This document shows, one piece after another, positions 33,813-40,864 of a stretch of DNA of 41,044 bases (its first letter is position 1; the number at the start of each line of letters is the position of its first letter). The notes under the pieces were generated by a model. That model worked only from the letters and a program-made list of their open reading frames with translations. It did not search any database and was not told where the DNA came from. Made by a program: the position numbers and the translations under genes. The stretch lies in contig JBCBGM010000024.1 of assembly GCA_038526735.1 (NCBI GenBank), positions 1-41,044 on the forward strand. Reading direction: 5' to 3'. This stretch comes from Rubricella sp038526735. GTDB taxonomy: Bacteria > Pseudomonadota > Alphaproteobacteria > Rhodobacterales > Rhodobacteraceae.

Positions 33813-34417
33813 GCCTTGAGTTCCTGATCACCGCCCTCATCGTCTGCCTCGTACCGGGAACAGGGGTGCTCTATACCCTCTCGGTCGCCCTCACCCGCTC
33901 CCGCATGGCGATGGTCGCAGCCGTCGTCGGCTGCACGCTCGGGATCGTCCCCCATCTGCTCGCCGCCATCCTCGGCCTCGCCGCGATCCTGCACGCCAGC
34001 GCCCTCGCCTTTGAGATCGTGAAATACGCCGGCGTTGCGTTTCTACTCTACCTCGCCTGGCAAACCCTCAAAGAGCGCGGCGCGCTTGAGGTGGGCACCA
34101 CCGACGTGCGCGGCTTTACCGCTATCGCGGTGCGCGGCACGCTTCTGAATGTGCTCAACCCCAAACTCTCGATCTTCTTTCTCGCGTTCCTGCCCCAGTT
34201 CATCTCCACCAACAGCGCCAACCCGACTTTAGAGATGCTGGGCCTTGGCGCCGTCTTCATGGCGCTCACAGCACTCGTGTTTCTGATCTACGGCATCTCG
34301 GCGGGGCTGATGCGAGACCGCGTGCTGTCCTCCCCGCGCCTGCTCGCTTGGGTCCGCGGCGGCATGGCCGCAGCCTTTACAGCGCTTGCTGGGCGGCTGG
34401 CCCTGGAACGCGCCTAG
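33809..34417 (+). CDS. LysE/RhtB-type amino-acid exporter
   Basis: A 202-residue, very hydrophobic protein with about six membrane helices: LVPGTGVLYTLSVAL in helix 1, GCTLGIVPHLLAAILGLAAI in helix 2, a YAGVAFLLYLAWQTL helix 3 and the NPKLSIFFLAFLPQF motif. It is of normal length, in contrast to the shortened relative at 26844-27401. The GTG start overlaps the ispH stop (GTGA). Substrate unknown; probably amino acids or related metabolites. Confidence 0.88.
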   Translation: MSLEFLITALIVCLVPGTGVLYTLSVALTRSRMAMVAAVVGCTLGIVPHLLAAILGLAAILHASALAFEIVKYAGVAFLLYLAWQTLKERGALEVGTTDVRGFTAIAVRGTLLNVLNPKLSIFFLAFLPQFISTNSANPTLEMLGLGAVFMALTALVFLIYGISAGLMRDRVLSSPRLLAWVRGGMAAAFTALAGRLALERA

Positions 34418-34431
34418 GGCCGCACGGCCGG

Positions 34432-34995
34432 CCCCGTCCCGGACGCGATCCGGGACTTTGAAGAGCAACGCGAAACGAAGCGCGCGCCAGACCGAGGTGT
34501 GGCGCAACTGCGCTCTGAACAACCCACTTTATCCCCACCAAACCGCACACCCTCTGAACCCCAACCGGCATCCTCCAATGCGCCAGACCTGCCGGTCGGT
34601 CTGGCGCGCGCGGCGGCGCTGCGCGCCTTGATCCGCGCGAGGCCCCTTCAAACCACCGAGGCCCCGGATCAAGTCCGGGGCGTTCATTCCCCGTCCCGGC
34701 CTTGAGCCGGGACCTCGCTGAACAACGCACAAAACAGCGCGCGCCAGACTGAGGTTTGGCGCAACAGCGCTCTGAACAACCCACTTTATCCCTGCAAACA
34801 CGCACTCCCCCTGAACCCCAACCGGTACCCTCCAAATTCGCCAGACCTGGCGGTCGGTCTGGCGCGCGCGGCGGCGCTGCGCGCCTTGATTCCGCGCGAG
34901 GCCCCTTCAAACCACCGAGGCCCCGGATCAAGTCCGGGGCGTTCATTGCCCGTCCCGGCCTCAAGCCGGGACCTCGCAAAACAACGCCGAAGACA
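34432..34995. repeat. Palindrome-rich tandem repeat, about 257 bases per unit, two full copies and a partial third
   Basis: The 585 bases between the LysE-type gene and the next gene hold no credible coding region. Copy A is 34432-34688 (257 bases), copy B 34689-34947 (259 bases) and a partial copy C starts at 34948. Most of each unit is identical. Each unit starts with an 8-bp palindrome around five bases (34436-34456, 34693-34713, 34952-34972). It also contains a 9-10-bp inverted repeat on GCCAGACC and ends with CCCCGGA-N5-TCCGGGG (34662-34680, 34921-34939). This resembles REP-type extragenic elements of alphaproteobacteria. Confidence 0.88.
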
Positions 34996-35002
34996 GCCAC
35001 CC

Positions 35003-35359
35003 CTACCGCCGCACCGCCACCAACGCCGCCAGCACAAACCCAACCAGAATCAGCCCAGCCCCAACCACCGTCCCCGGCATCGCCCATTTCACCTCGAACG
35101 CTCCATAGGCGTAGAGCGCGCCGCAAAACACCGCCGTCCCGAGCCCCAGCGGCAACACCACAAACCACCGCGCCAGCCCCACCGCAAACACCGCGATCAG
35201 GCTCAACCCGAGCGCCACATGCACCTGCGCGGCAAGCTCCCAGCCCCGCGCGCGGCTCTCTGCCAGCTCTGCCCCGCGCAACGCATCCGCCAGCGCATGC
35301 TCGCCCAGCGCCAGTGAGAGCACGGCGACCCCGAGGTTGAGTATCATCGCTGCCAGCAT
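35003..35359 (-). CDS. DUF423-like small membrane protein
   Basis: A 118-residue protein with four hydrophobic segments. The layout (GEHAL near the first helix, VHVALGLSLIAVF in the second, then FCGALYAYG, and a final PGTVVGAGLILVGFVLAAL) resembles the DUF423 family, of unknown function. The ATG at 35359 is preferred because GGAGGGAG lies just upstream; a GTG at 35371 is the alternative. It is flanked on its 3' side by the tandem repeat. Confidence 0.7.
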   Translation of the reverse strand: MLAAMILNLGVAVLSLALGEHALADALRGAELAESRARGWELAAQVHVALGLSLIAVFAVGLARWFVVLPLGLGTAVFCGALYAYGAFEVKWAMPGTVVGAGLILVGFVLAALVAVRR

Positions 35360-35441
35360 CGCTCCCTCCACGTTATGACCCAGCCCGTCAGACCCGCGCG
35401 AAAACGCTTTCCCTCGGCCATGGCTGCGCTACAAGTTGCGC

Positions 35442-35903
35442 ATGTTTGCACCCGTTCCAAGAGCCGCCGCGATCTTAGGCGCTGCCGGATTGATCCCGTT
35501 CGTCATCGGGGCCGCCCTGCTGCTAACCACCCCCGGCACCATCCCAACGCTGGCCCTCGCCCCCTCCCAACCGCAAGGCGGAGAGTTCCTGCTGATCCGC
35601 TACGGCACGATCATCCTGTGCTTTATGGCGGGCTGCCAATGGGGCTTTCTCGCCCGCCCGGGCCGCACGCCCAACGCGACCGAGCTCGTCATCAGCGTGC
35701 TCCCGGCGATCTGGGCCACATACGTGCTCGCCCTCGCCGAAACCTCCGCCGACCAACTCTTGGGCCTGATCATCGGCTTTCTGCTGCTCATCCCGGCGGA
35801 TTACACCTTCCAGGTCCGCGAAATTGCGCCGAACTGGTGGCTGACCCTGCGCCTCCCGCTCACATTGGTCGTGGTGATCTGCCTCTCCATCGGCGCGTTC
35901 TGA
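35442..35903 (+). CDS. DUF3429 family membrane protein
   Basis: A 153-residue membrane protein with about five helices, including LGAAGLIPFVIGAALL at the start, YGTIILCFMAGCQWGF in the middle and a C-terminal RLPLTLVVVICLSIGAF. These fit DUF3429, a family of unknown function. The ATG at 35442 is chosen; a TTG two codons earlier is possible. Its stop codon overlaps the start of the GFA-methyltransferase gene (TGATG), so the two are probably translated together. Confidence 0.8.
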   Translation: MFAPVPRAAAILGAAGLIPFVIGAALLLTTPGTIPTLALAPSQPQGGEFLLIRYGTIILCFMAGCQWGFLARPGRTPNATELVISVLPAIWATYVLALAETSADQLLGLIIGFLLLIPADYTFQVREIAPNWWLTLRLPLTLVVVICLSIGAF

Positions 35904-36922
35904 TGAGCATCACCGGGGGCTGCCAGTGCGGCGCAGTGCGCTACACGGCGGGCGAGATTCTCGGCACCGCCCGCTGCCATTGCACCGATTGCCAAAAGCA
36001 ATCGGCCTCCGCCTTTGGCCTCTCGGTCTATGTCCCGACCGAAGGGTTTGAGATCACCGGCCCCACCACCCGATATGAAAGCACCGCCGACAGCGGCAAA
36101 ACCGTCGCCCGCGTCTTTTGCACCCGCTGCGGCGTACGCATCGCCCATCTCAAACTGCCCGAAAACGAAGCGGACTACATCTCCCTCAAAGGCGGGACCC
36201 TTGATGATGTTGCACTAGCCACCCCCGCCGTCGAAATCTGGACCAAGTCTAAGCTCCCCTGGATCGCCCTCATCGACGACATCCCCCACTTCCAGGAGCA
36301 GCCCCCCAGCTTCGAGCATGTCACCGCCGCCTTTCACGCCCAACGCACCCGTGCTGTCTATGACGCCCGCGCGGATTTCTACCACGACAACTACTCCCGC
36401 TATGAGCCTGACGCCGACCTCAGCGCCTTCATGGCGCGGGTGCCCGAGGGGGGCAAAGTGCTCGATCTTGGGGCGGGCCCCGGCAACTCCGCCGCGATGT
36501 TTGCCGCCGCCGGCTTCATCGCCCATGCCACCGATGCCAGCGCCGAGATGGTGCGCATCGCGCAAACCCAAACCGGCGTCACCGCCTGGCAATCCACCTA
36601 TGCCGAGTTACACGCCGTCGCCGAGTATGACGCGATCTGGGCCAATTTCGCGCTCCTGCACGCCCCCCGCGCAGAGATGCCCGCGCATCTTTCTCGCATT
36701 CACCGCGCCCTCAAACCTCAAGGCCTGCTGCATCTGGGCATGAAGGTCGGAGAGGGCGAGGGCCCCGACAGCCTCGGCCGCTTCTACTGCTACTATCAGC
36801 CCGAAGAGTTGCAGGCCCTCCTCGACACCGCAGGCTTCACCCTCGTCGCCCGCCGCGATGGGCAGATGGACGGAATGGTCGATGCCGCCGAACCCTTTGT
36901 GATCTTAACCGCCCATGCCTGA
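35903..36922 (+). CDS. Fusion of a GFA (CENP-V/GFA) domain with a class I SAM methyltransferase
   Basis: A 339-residue two-domain protein. Residues 1-130 are a GFA domain with seven cysteines at zinc-binding positions (C7/C9, C25/C27/C30, C73/C76). Residues about 145-339 are a class I methyltransferase with the SAM-binding motif VLDLGAGPG (166-174), acidic residue in HATDAS and LKPQGLLHLGM. A short linker (about 131-145) contains no internal start codon, so these are one polypeptide. GFA proteins are loosely associated with thiol adducts; the methyl acceptor is unknown. The 3' end overlaps rnhA by eight bases. Confidence 0.85.
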   Translation: MSITGGCQCGAVRYTAGEILGTARCHCTDCQKQSASAFGLSVYVPTEGFEITGPTTRYESTADSGKTVARVFCTRCGVRIAHLKLPENEADYISLKGGTLDDVALATPAVEIWTKSKLPWIALIDDIPHFQEQPPSFEHVTAAFHAQRTRAVYDARADFYHDNYSRYEPDADLSAFMARVPEGGKVLDLGAGPGNSAAMFAAAGFIAHATDASAEMVRIAQTQTGVTAWQSTYAELHAVAEYDAIWANFALLHAPRAEMPAHLSRIHRALKPQGLLHLGMKVGEGEGPDSLGRFYCYYQPEELQALLDTAGFTLVARRDGQMDGMVDAAEPFVILTAHA

Positions 36923-37367
36923 GCTTTTCGCCTTCACCGACGGAGCCTGCTCCGGCAACCCAGGCCCGGGCGGTTGGGGGGTCGTCTTGCAGGCCCGCGA
37001 GGGCGATGCGGTGGTCAAAGAGCGCGAGCTTTCCGGCGGCGCCCCCGACACCACCAACAACCGGATGGAGCTGATGGCCGCCATCTCTGCCCTCGAAACC
37101 TTAGAGCGGCCCAGCACCGTCACCCTCGTGACCGACAGCGTCTATGTGATGGACGGGCTCACCAAGTGGATTCACGGGTGGAAGCGCAACGGTTGGAAAA
37201 CCGCCGCCAAAAAGCCGGTGAAAAACGCCGAACTCTGGCAACGCCTCGACGCCGCCCAAACCCGGCATCAGGTGAAATGGGAATGGGTCAAAGGCCACGC
37301 AGGCCACCCCGAAAACGAGCGCGCAGACGCCCTCGCCCGCGCGGCGTTCAAGCCTTTTAAACGCTGA
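36915..37367 (+). CDS. rnhA: Ribonuclease HI
   Basis: Cleaves the RNA strand of RNA-DNA hybrids during replication and R-loop removal. The 150-residue product has the four carboxylates Asp9, Glu52, Asp74 and Asp138, plus His128 of the HAGH loop. It also has the TDGACSGNPGPGGWG start and a basic protrusion (HGWKRNGWKTAAKKPVKN). Complete. It starts inside the end of the methyltransferase gene. The opposing DHFR-like frame continues through it in antisense. Confidence 0.96.
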   Translation: MPELFAFTDGACSGNPGPGGWGVVLQAREGDAVVKERELSGGAPDTTNNRMELMAAISALETLERPSTVTLVTDSVYVMDGLTKWIHGWKRNGWKTAAKKPVKNAELWQRLDAAQTRHQVKWEWVKGHAGHPENERADALARAAFKPFKR

Positions 37368-37880
37368 CGAATCCTCAAAATCATAGATTAGGCTGACGAG
37401 CCCCAGATCATGTTGCACGACCCGCGGCTCCGGCAAGTCTCCGGCCACCAGCCCTCTCGGAAACACTAGAATGCCCTCCCCCAACAGCACCGGAACGATC
37501 GAGAGCGAGAGGCGGCGGATCAGCCCCCGCGCGAACAGCTCCGCCTGCAGCGCACATCCGCCCACGACCCACACATCCTGCGGCAGGTCGGGCAACCGCG
37601 CAATCAGCGCATCGAGCGACGCGACGGTCTCTGCATTGCCCCGCACCTCGGTCAACGGCGATGAGGTCAGCACCAACGTAGGGCGCTCGCGATAGAGCCA
37701 AACCTCTGACATCCCTAGAATATCATCATAGGTCCGCCGCCCCATCACCACGCTGCCAATGCCCGCAAAGAAGCTCTCAAACCCGAAATCGACGGTGTTG
37801 TAGCGATCCAGAAACGCGACGGAGCCGTCTTTATCAGCGGCATATCCATCCAGGCTCATCGCCATCAACCCTTGCAGCAT
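37101..37880 (-). CDS. DHFR-like (RibD C-terminal family) reductase with a read-on C-terminus
   Basis: Residues 1 to about 170 match the dihydrofolate-reductase-like family: MSLDGYAADKDGS, VMGRRTYDDIL, DVWVVGGCALQAELFARGL and PVLLGEGILVFP. Family members normally end here with a motif like GLVSLIYDF. No stop codon follows, and the frame runs on for 89 codons antisense to rnhA, giving 259 residues. The extra part is simply the complement of rnhA and unlikely to be a domain. The ATG has GGAGAGG upstream. It is divergent from a TetR-type gene with an operator-like palindrome between. Substrate unknown. Confidence 0.75.
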   Translation of the reverse strand: MLQGLMAMSLDGYAADKDGSVAFLDRYNTVDFGFESFFAGIGSVVMGRRTYDDILGMSEVWLYRERPTLVLTSSPLTEVRGNAETVASLDALIARLPDLPQDVWVVGGCALQAELFARGLIRRLSLSIVPVLLGEGILVFPRGLVAGDLPEPRVVQHDLGLVSLIYDFEDSSAFKRLERRAGEGVCALVFGVACVAFDPFPFHLMPGLGGVEALPEFGVFHRLFGGGFPTVALPPVNPLGEPVHHIDAVGHEGDGAGPL

Positions 37881-37896
37881 CGCACCTCTCCAAGTA

Positions 37897-37914
37897 AACG
37901 AATTTCAATTCGTT
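37897..37914. promoter_or_regulatory. Operator-like palindrome between the DHFR-like and TetR genes
   Basis: AACGAATT-TC-AATTCGTT, two perfect 8-base arms around two bases, lies in the 47-base gap between the two divergent start codons. Size and position fit a TetR-family operator controlling both genes. Confidence 0.7.
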
Positions 37915-37927
37915 AAAGAGCTAACAG

Positions 37928-38440
37928 ATGCCCCGGCCCCGCACCATCCCCGACGCACAGATCTTTGCCGCCGTCATCGACCTCATTCGCGAGGGCGGCG
38001 CCTCTGCGGTCACGTTCAAAGACGTGCAAAAACGCGCCGGCCTCGCCCCCGCCTCCCTCGTGCAGCGGTACGGCAGCCGCGACGGGATGATCGATGCGGC
38101 GCTGGGTGCGGCTTTCACTGCTCTCGAAGAGGCCACGCAAAAGACCATCACCGCCGCGCCAAACACCCGCGACGGCGCCCGCAAAATCCTCTTTGACCTC
38201 TCTGAGGGTCACGGCGGGCCCGGCGACCTCGCCGTGCTCCACCTCGACTTCACGCGCCCGCCCCTGCACGCCCGGATCAGCGCCTGGCGCGCGACGATAG
38301 AGGCCGCGCTGGCCGAGCGCCTTGGCAGCGAGCACGAGGCGGCTCGGGTGTTCACCCAATGGCAAGGGGTGCTGCTTTGGTCAGAAATCCCGTCGCGCAC
38401 CCCTGTGCGGGAGCTGTTGGCGGCGCTTGTTTCGGATTAA
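37928..38440 (+). CDS. TetR-family transcriptional regulator
   Basis: A 170-residue regulator with an N-terminal helix-turn-helix (about residues 12-58: AAVIDLIREGGASAVTFKDV, then RAGLAPASLVQRYGSRDGM). An all-helical ligand-binding domain follows, somewhat shorter than the usual 190-200 residues. Members are mostly repressors of a neighbouring divergent gene and of themselves. The divergent DHFR-like gene and the 18-base palindrome are therefore likely targets. Ligand unknown. Confidence 0.88.
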   Translation: MPRPRTIPDAQIFAAVIDLIREGGASAVTFKDVQKRAGLAPASLVQRYGSRDGMIDAALGAAFTALEEATQKTITAAPNTRDGARKILFDLSEGHGGPGDLAVLHLDFTRPPLHARISAWRATIEAALAERLGSEHEAARVFTQWQGVLLWSEIPSRTPVRELLAALVSD

Positions 38441-38500
38441 AGTCGCCGGGCTCCAATTAGTACGATATCGCACTATTTAGGTTAATTTCCTTTACCTCTC

Positions 38501-38558
38501 CCTGCAAAAATGCAGGACATAAGCGTTTGTTAACCGGATATCCCTGCATTTCTGCAAG
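38501..38558. other. Two TGCA-N4-TGCA palindromes 42 bases apart in an AT-rich gap
   Basis: CCTGCAAAAATGCAGG (38501-38516) and CCTGCATTTCTGCAAG (38543-38558) are near-mirror copies (14 of 16 when one is reversed), with centres 42 bases apart. They lie in the 124-base, AT-rich gap where the TetR gene and the next gene converge. The first can form a 6-bp hairpin. No T-runs follow, so terminator function is doubtful. Confidence 0.5.
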
Positions 38559-38564
38559 ACGCGC

Positions 38565-38864
38565 CTACCGCCGCGTCCGCCGCCGACGAGCGGAACTTGA
38601 CCCGCCCGAGCGCCCTCCACCCACGGGGCGATATCGTGTTGGCAGCAGGATCAATGCTCCGACCGCAGAGACGACAGCGTTAATGCCGGGGCTCGAAAAC
38701 CCGATCCGAAACATCGTTGAGAACACGAAAAACAGGAACGCACCGCCCACTGCGACCATGATCGACGGCAGAAAGCCGTTCTGAGTAAATCCAAGCCTTT
38801 CAGAGGCATAGCCGATGATGCCAGCGATCACCAAGGTCATCAGCAGGTAGAACATCCAAAACAT
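38565..38864 (-). CDS. GlsB/YeaQ/YmgE-like small membrane protein
   Basis: A 99-residue protein with three hydrophobic segments (about 2-20, 33-53 and 58-77), with GFLPSIMVAVGGAFLFF and a final GALILLPTRYR. This resembles the GlsB/YeaQ/YmgE family, whose function is poorly known. The C-terminal 20 residues are Gly/Ser/Arg-rich. The ATG at 38864 has GGAG six bases upstream; the frame is open to 38939 inside fmt but without similarity. It starts one base after the fmt stop. Confidence 0.75.
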   Translation of the reverse strand: MFWMFYLLMTLVIAGIIGYASERLGFTQNGFLPSIMVAVGGAFLFFVFSTMFRIGFSSPGINAVVSAVGALILLPTRYRPVGGGRSGGSSSARRRRTRR

Positions 38865-38865
38865 G

Positions 38866-39771
38866 TCAGTCTCCGAACTTGGTGCCAGCGCGCCATCCGC
38901 GTGCGTTAACATATGGTCCCGCATCCTGCGCTTTTCCACCAGCAGGCTGCAAGCGCATCAGCTCAACCGCCCCCTCTCCGCAAGCAACGGTCGTGCTGTC
39001 GAGCAAAACCCCAGCCTCGCCCTCCCCTTGCGCCAAACGAGAGCCCAAAACCTTGATCCGGTCGCCATCCACAACCGTCCAAGCCCCTGGAAAGGTTGAT
39101 AAACCTCGGATCTGCCGGTCGATCTCGATGGCAGGTTTAGACCAGTCAATCGCCGCTTCTGTCTTGTCGATCTTATGGGCATAGGTCGCGCCCTCCTCCG
39201 GTTGCGGAAGAGGCGTTAAGTCGTTGATATTACTCAACGTCTCCACCACCAACCGCGCACCCAGGGCCGACAATCGGTCATGCACCTGCGCAGTCGTCTC
39301 CTCCGCCCCAATCGCCACCGCCTCCCGCAGCAAAACCGGCCCTGTATCCAACCCGGCCTCCATCTGCATGATACAAACCCCCGTCTCCGCATCCCCTGCC
39401 ATGATCGCCCGATGGATCGGCGCCGCCCCCCGCCAGCGGGGCAACAGGGAGGCGTGGATGTTGAGGCAGCCGCGATTTGGTGCGTCGAGCACGGCTTGCG
39501 GGAGGATCAGGCCGTAGGCCACGACGACACCGATTTCAGCACCCAAATCGGCCAGTTCCGCCTGCGCCTCCGAGCTTTTGAGGCTGACCGGGTGGCGCAC
39601 CGGCAGGCCCAGCTCCTCTGCCTTCGCCTGCACCGCAGAGGCGCGGAGTTTTTGCCCGCGCCCGGCCTTGCGGGGCGGTTGAGTATAGACGGCAACCACG
39701 TCGTGCGCAGCGGCCACGGCCTCCAGCGCCGGAACCGAAAAATCGGGCGTGCCCATGAAGACCACTTTCAT
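38866..39771 (-). CDS. fmt: Methionyl-tRNA formyltransferase
   Basis: Formylates initiator Met-tRNA using 10-formyltetrahydrofolate. The 301-residue product starts MKVVFMGTPDFSVPALE. It carries the catalytic NIHASLLPRWRGAAPIHRAI segment (Asn and His), then GVCIMQMEAGLDTGPVL, and a C-terminal tRNA-binding domain. Full length. Its ATG overlaps the stop codon of the deformylase-like gene (ATGA), in the usual def-fmt arrangement. Confidence 0.96.
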   Translation of the reverse strand: MKVVFMGTPDFSVPALEAVAAAHDVVAVYTQPPRKAGRGQKLRASAVQAKAEELGLPVRHPVSLKSSEAQAELADLGAEIGVVVAYGLILPQAVLDAPNRGCLNIHASLLPRWRGAAPIHRAIMAGDAETGVCIMQMEAGLDTGPVLLREAVAIGAEETTAQVHDRLSALGARLVVETLSNINDLTPLPQPEEGATYAHKIDKTEAAIDWSKPAIEIDRQIRGLSTFPGAWTVVDGDRIKVLGSRLAQGEGEAGVLLDSTTVACGEGAVELMRLQPAGGKAQDAGPYVNARGWRAGTKFGD

Positions 39772-40271
39772 CGTAATACCCTCATTTTGCGCGATTTTTC
39801 CAAAAGGCGACGGCGCTTGGCATCGGGTAAACGGTGCACGAAAAGCCGCCCCTCCAGATGGTCGATTTGGTGTTGGACGGAGGTGGACCAAAGGTCCTCA
39901 AAAGCCCGCTCGGCCACCTCTCCGTCCGCATCGAGATAGCGGACCGTCACCCGCCGCGGCCGCGCCAATTCAGCAGAAACGCCGGGCAAACACGGGCTCG
40001 CCTCGGTGTGCGGGAAGGTATCGGTGCTCGCTGCGATGATCACCGGATTTGCGAGGCGAACTGGCGCACGACCGACCGTTGAACAATCCACCACAGCCAG
40101 CCTCAACCCCACCCCGATCTGCGGGGCACCCAGCCCCACGCCAGGCATCGCGTACATCGTGTCGAGCATGTCGTCCCAATGCGCACGCACGGCATCGGTG
40201 ACCTCAGCGACAGGCTCTGCCACGGTGCGCAGGCGTTTGTCGGGCCAGTGCAGGATGGGGCGGACCGCCAC
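39768..40271 (-). CDS. Peptide deformylase-like protein with altered active site
   Basis: A 167-residue member of the deformylase family located between a normal deformylase and fmt. Of the three family motifs, only the first is near normal (GVGLGAPQ, 44-51). The second, normally EGCLS, reads SPCLP (92-96; Cys94 kept). The third, HExDH, reads HQIDH (134-138), replacing the general base Glu by Gln135. Metal ligands Cys94, His134 and His138 remain. It may bind metal or nascent chains without deformylating. The start is GTG at 40271, one base after the stop of def. Confidence 0.88.
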   Translation of the reverse strand: MAVRPILHWPDKRLRTVAEPVAEVTDAVRAHWDDMLDTMYAMPGVGLGAPQIGVGLRLAVVDCSTVGRAPVRLANPVIIAASTDTFPHTEASPCLPGVSAELARPRRVTVRYLDADGEVAERAFEDLWSTSVQHQIDHLEGRLFVHRLPDAKRRRLLEKSRKMRVLR

Positions 40272-40272
40272 G

Positions 40273-40794
40273 CTATCCGGCCTTTTTCGCCTTTAGTTTC
40301 TTGACCTTATTCACGATCATCGCGCGCTTCACCGCGCCCAGATGATCGATGAAGAGCTTGCCGTTGAGGTGGTCGAGCTCATGCTGGGCGCAGGTCGCTT
40401 GGATGCCATCAAACTCCGCCGCTTTCTCTGCGCCGTCGAGGCCAATCCAGCGCATTTGCACCATCGCAGGTCGTTTCACTTCGGCGTACTGGTCCGGGAA
40501 CGACAGGCACCCTTCCTCATAAGTCGACAGCTCGTCAGAGGCGGCGACAATCTCGGGGTTGAACATCACGATCGGGTCGGGGTCTGCGCCTTCTTCGCGG
40601 CTCGCACAATCCATCACAAAGAGCCGCGCCATGGAGCCGACCTGTGGGGCGGCAAGGCCAATGCCCGGGGCGTCATACATGGTGTCGAGCATGTCATCGG
40701 CGAGCTTGCGCAGCGCGTCAGAGACATCCTCGATGGGCTTTGTCACTTTCCGCAGGCGCGCGTCGGGGTGGATGAGGATCGGACGGAGTGTCAT
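40273..40794 (-). CDS. def: Peptide deformylase
   Basis: Removes the formyl group from the N-terminal methionine of new proteins. The 173-residue product has all three motifs intact: GIGLAAPQ (44-51), EGCLS (94-98, metal ligand Cys96) and HELDH (138-142, catalytic Glu139). The ATG at 40794 gives the usual start MTLRPILIHPD; the upstream in-frame part is not conserved in character. It is followed by the deformylase-like gene and fmt. Confidence 0.96.
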   Translation of the reverse strand: MTLRPILIHPDARLRKVTKPIEDVSDALRKLADDMLDTMYDAPGIGLAAPQVGSMARLFVMDCASREEGADPDPIVMFNPEIVAASDELSTYEEGCLSFPDQYAEVKRPAMVQMRWIGLDGAEKAAEFDGIQATCAQHELDHLNGKLFIDHLGAVKRAMIVNKVKKLKAKKAG

Positions 40795-40864
40795 AGCCGC
40801 GATGTAGCGACCCTGCGGGAGGGCGGCAAGATGGGGCACGGCCGCAGCGGCCAAATCCCCCGGA

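Noticed and set aside
34377..35168. 263-codon minus-strand frame across the tandem repeat
   Set aside because: Its protein repeats itself because the DNA does, it overlaps two credible genes, and it shows only translated palindromes (for example APDLIRGLGGLKG), not a domain.
35375..35902. Upstream extension of the GFA-methyltransferase frame
   Set aside because: It is the out-of-frame shadow of the DUF3429 gene; the real start is the ATG at 35903 with GFA similarity beginning at once.
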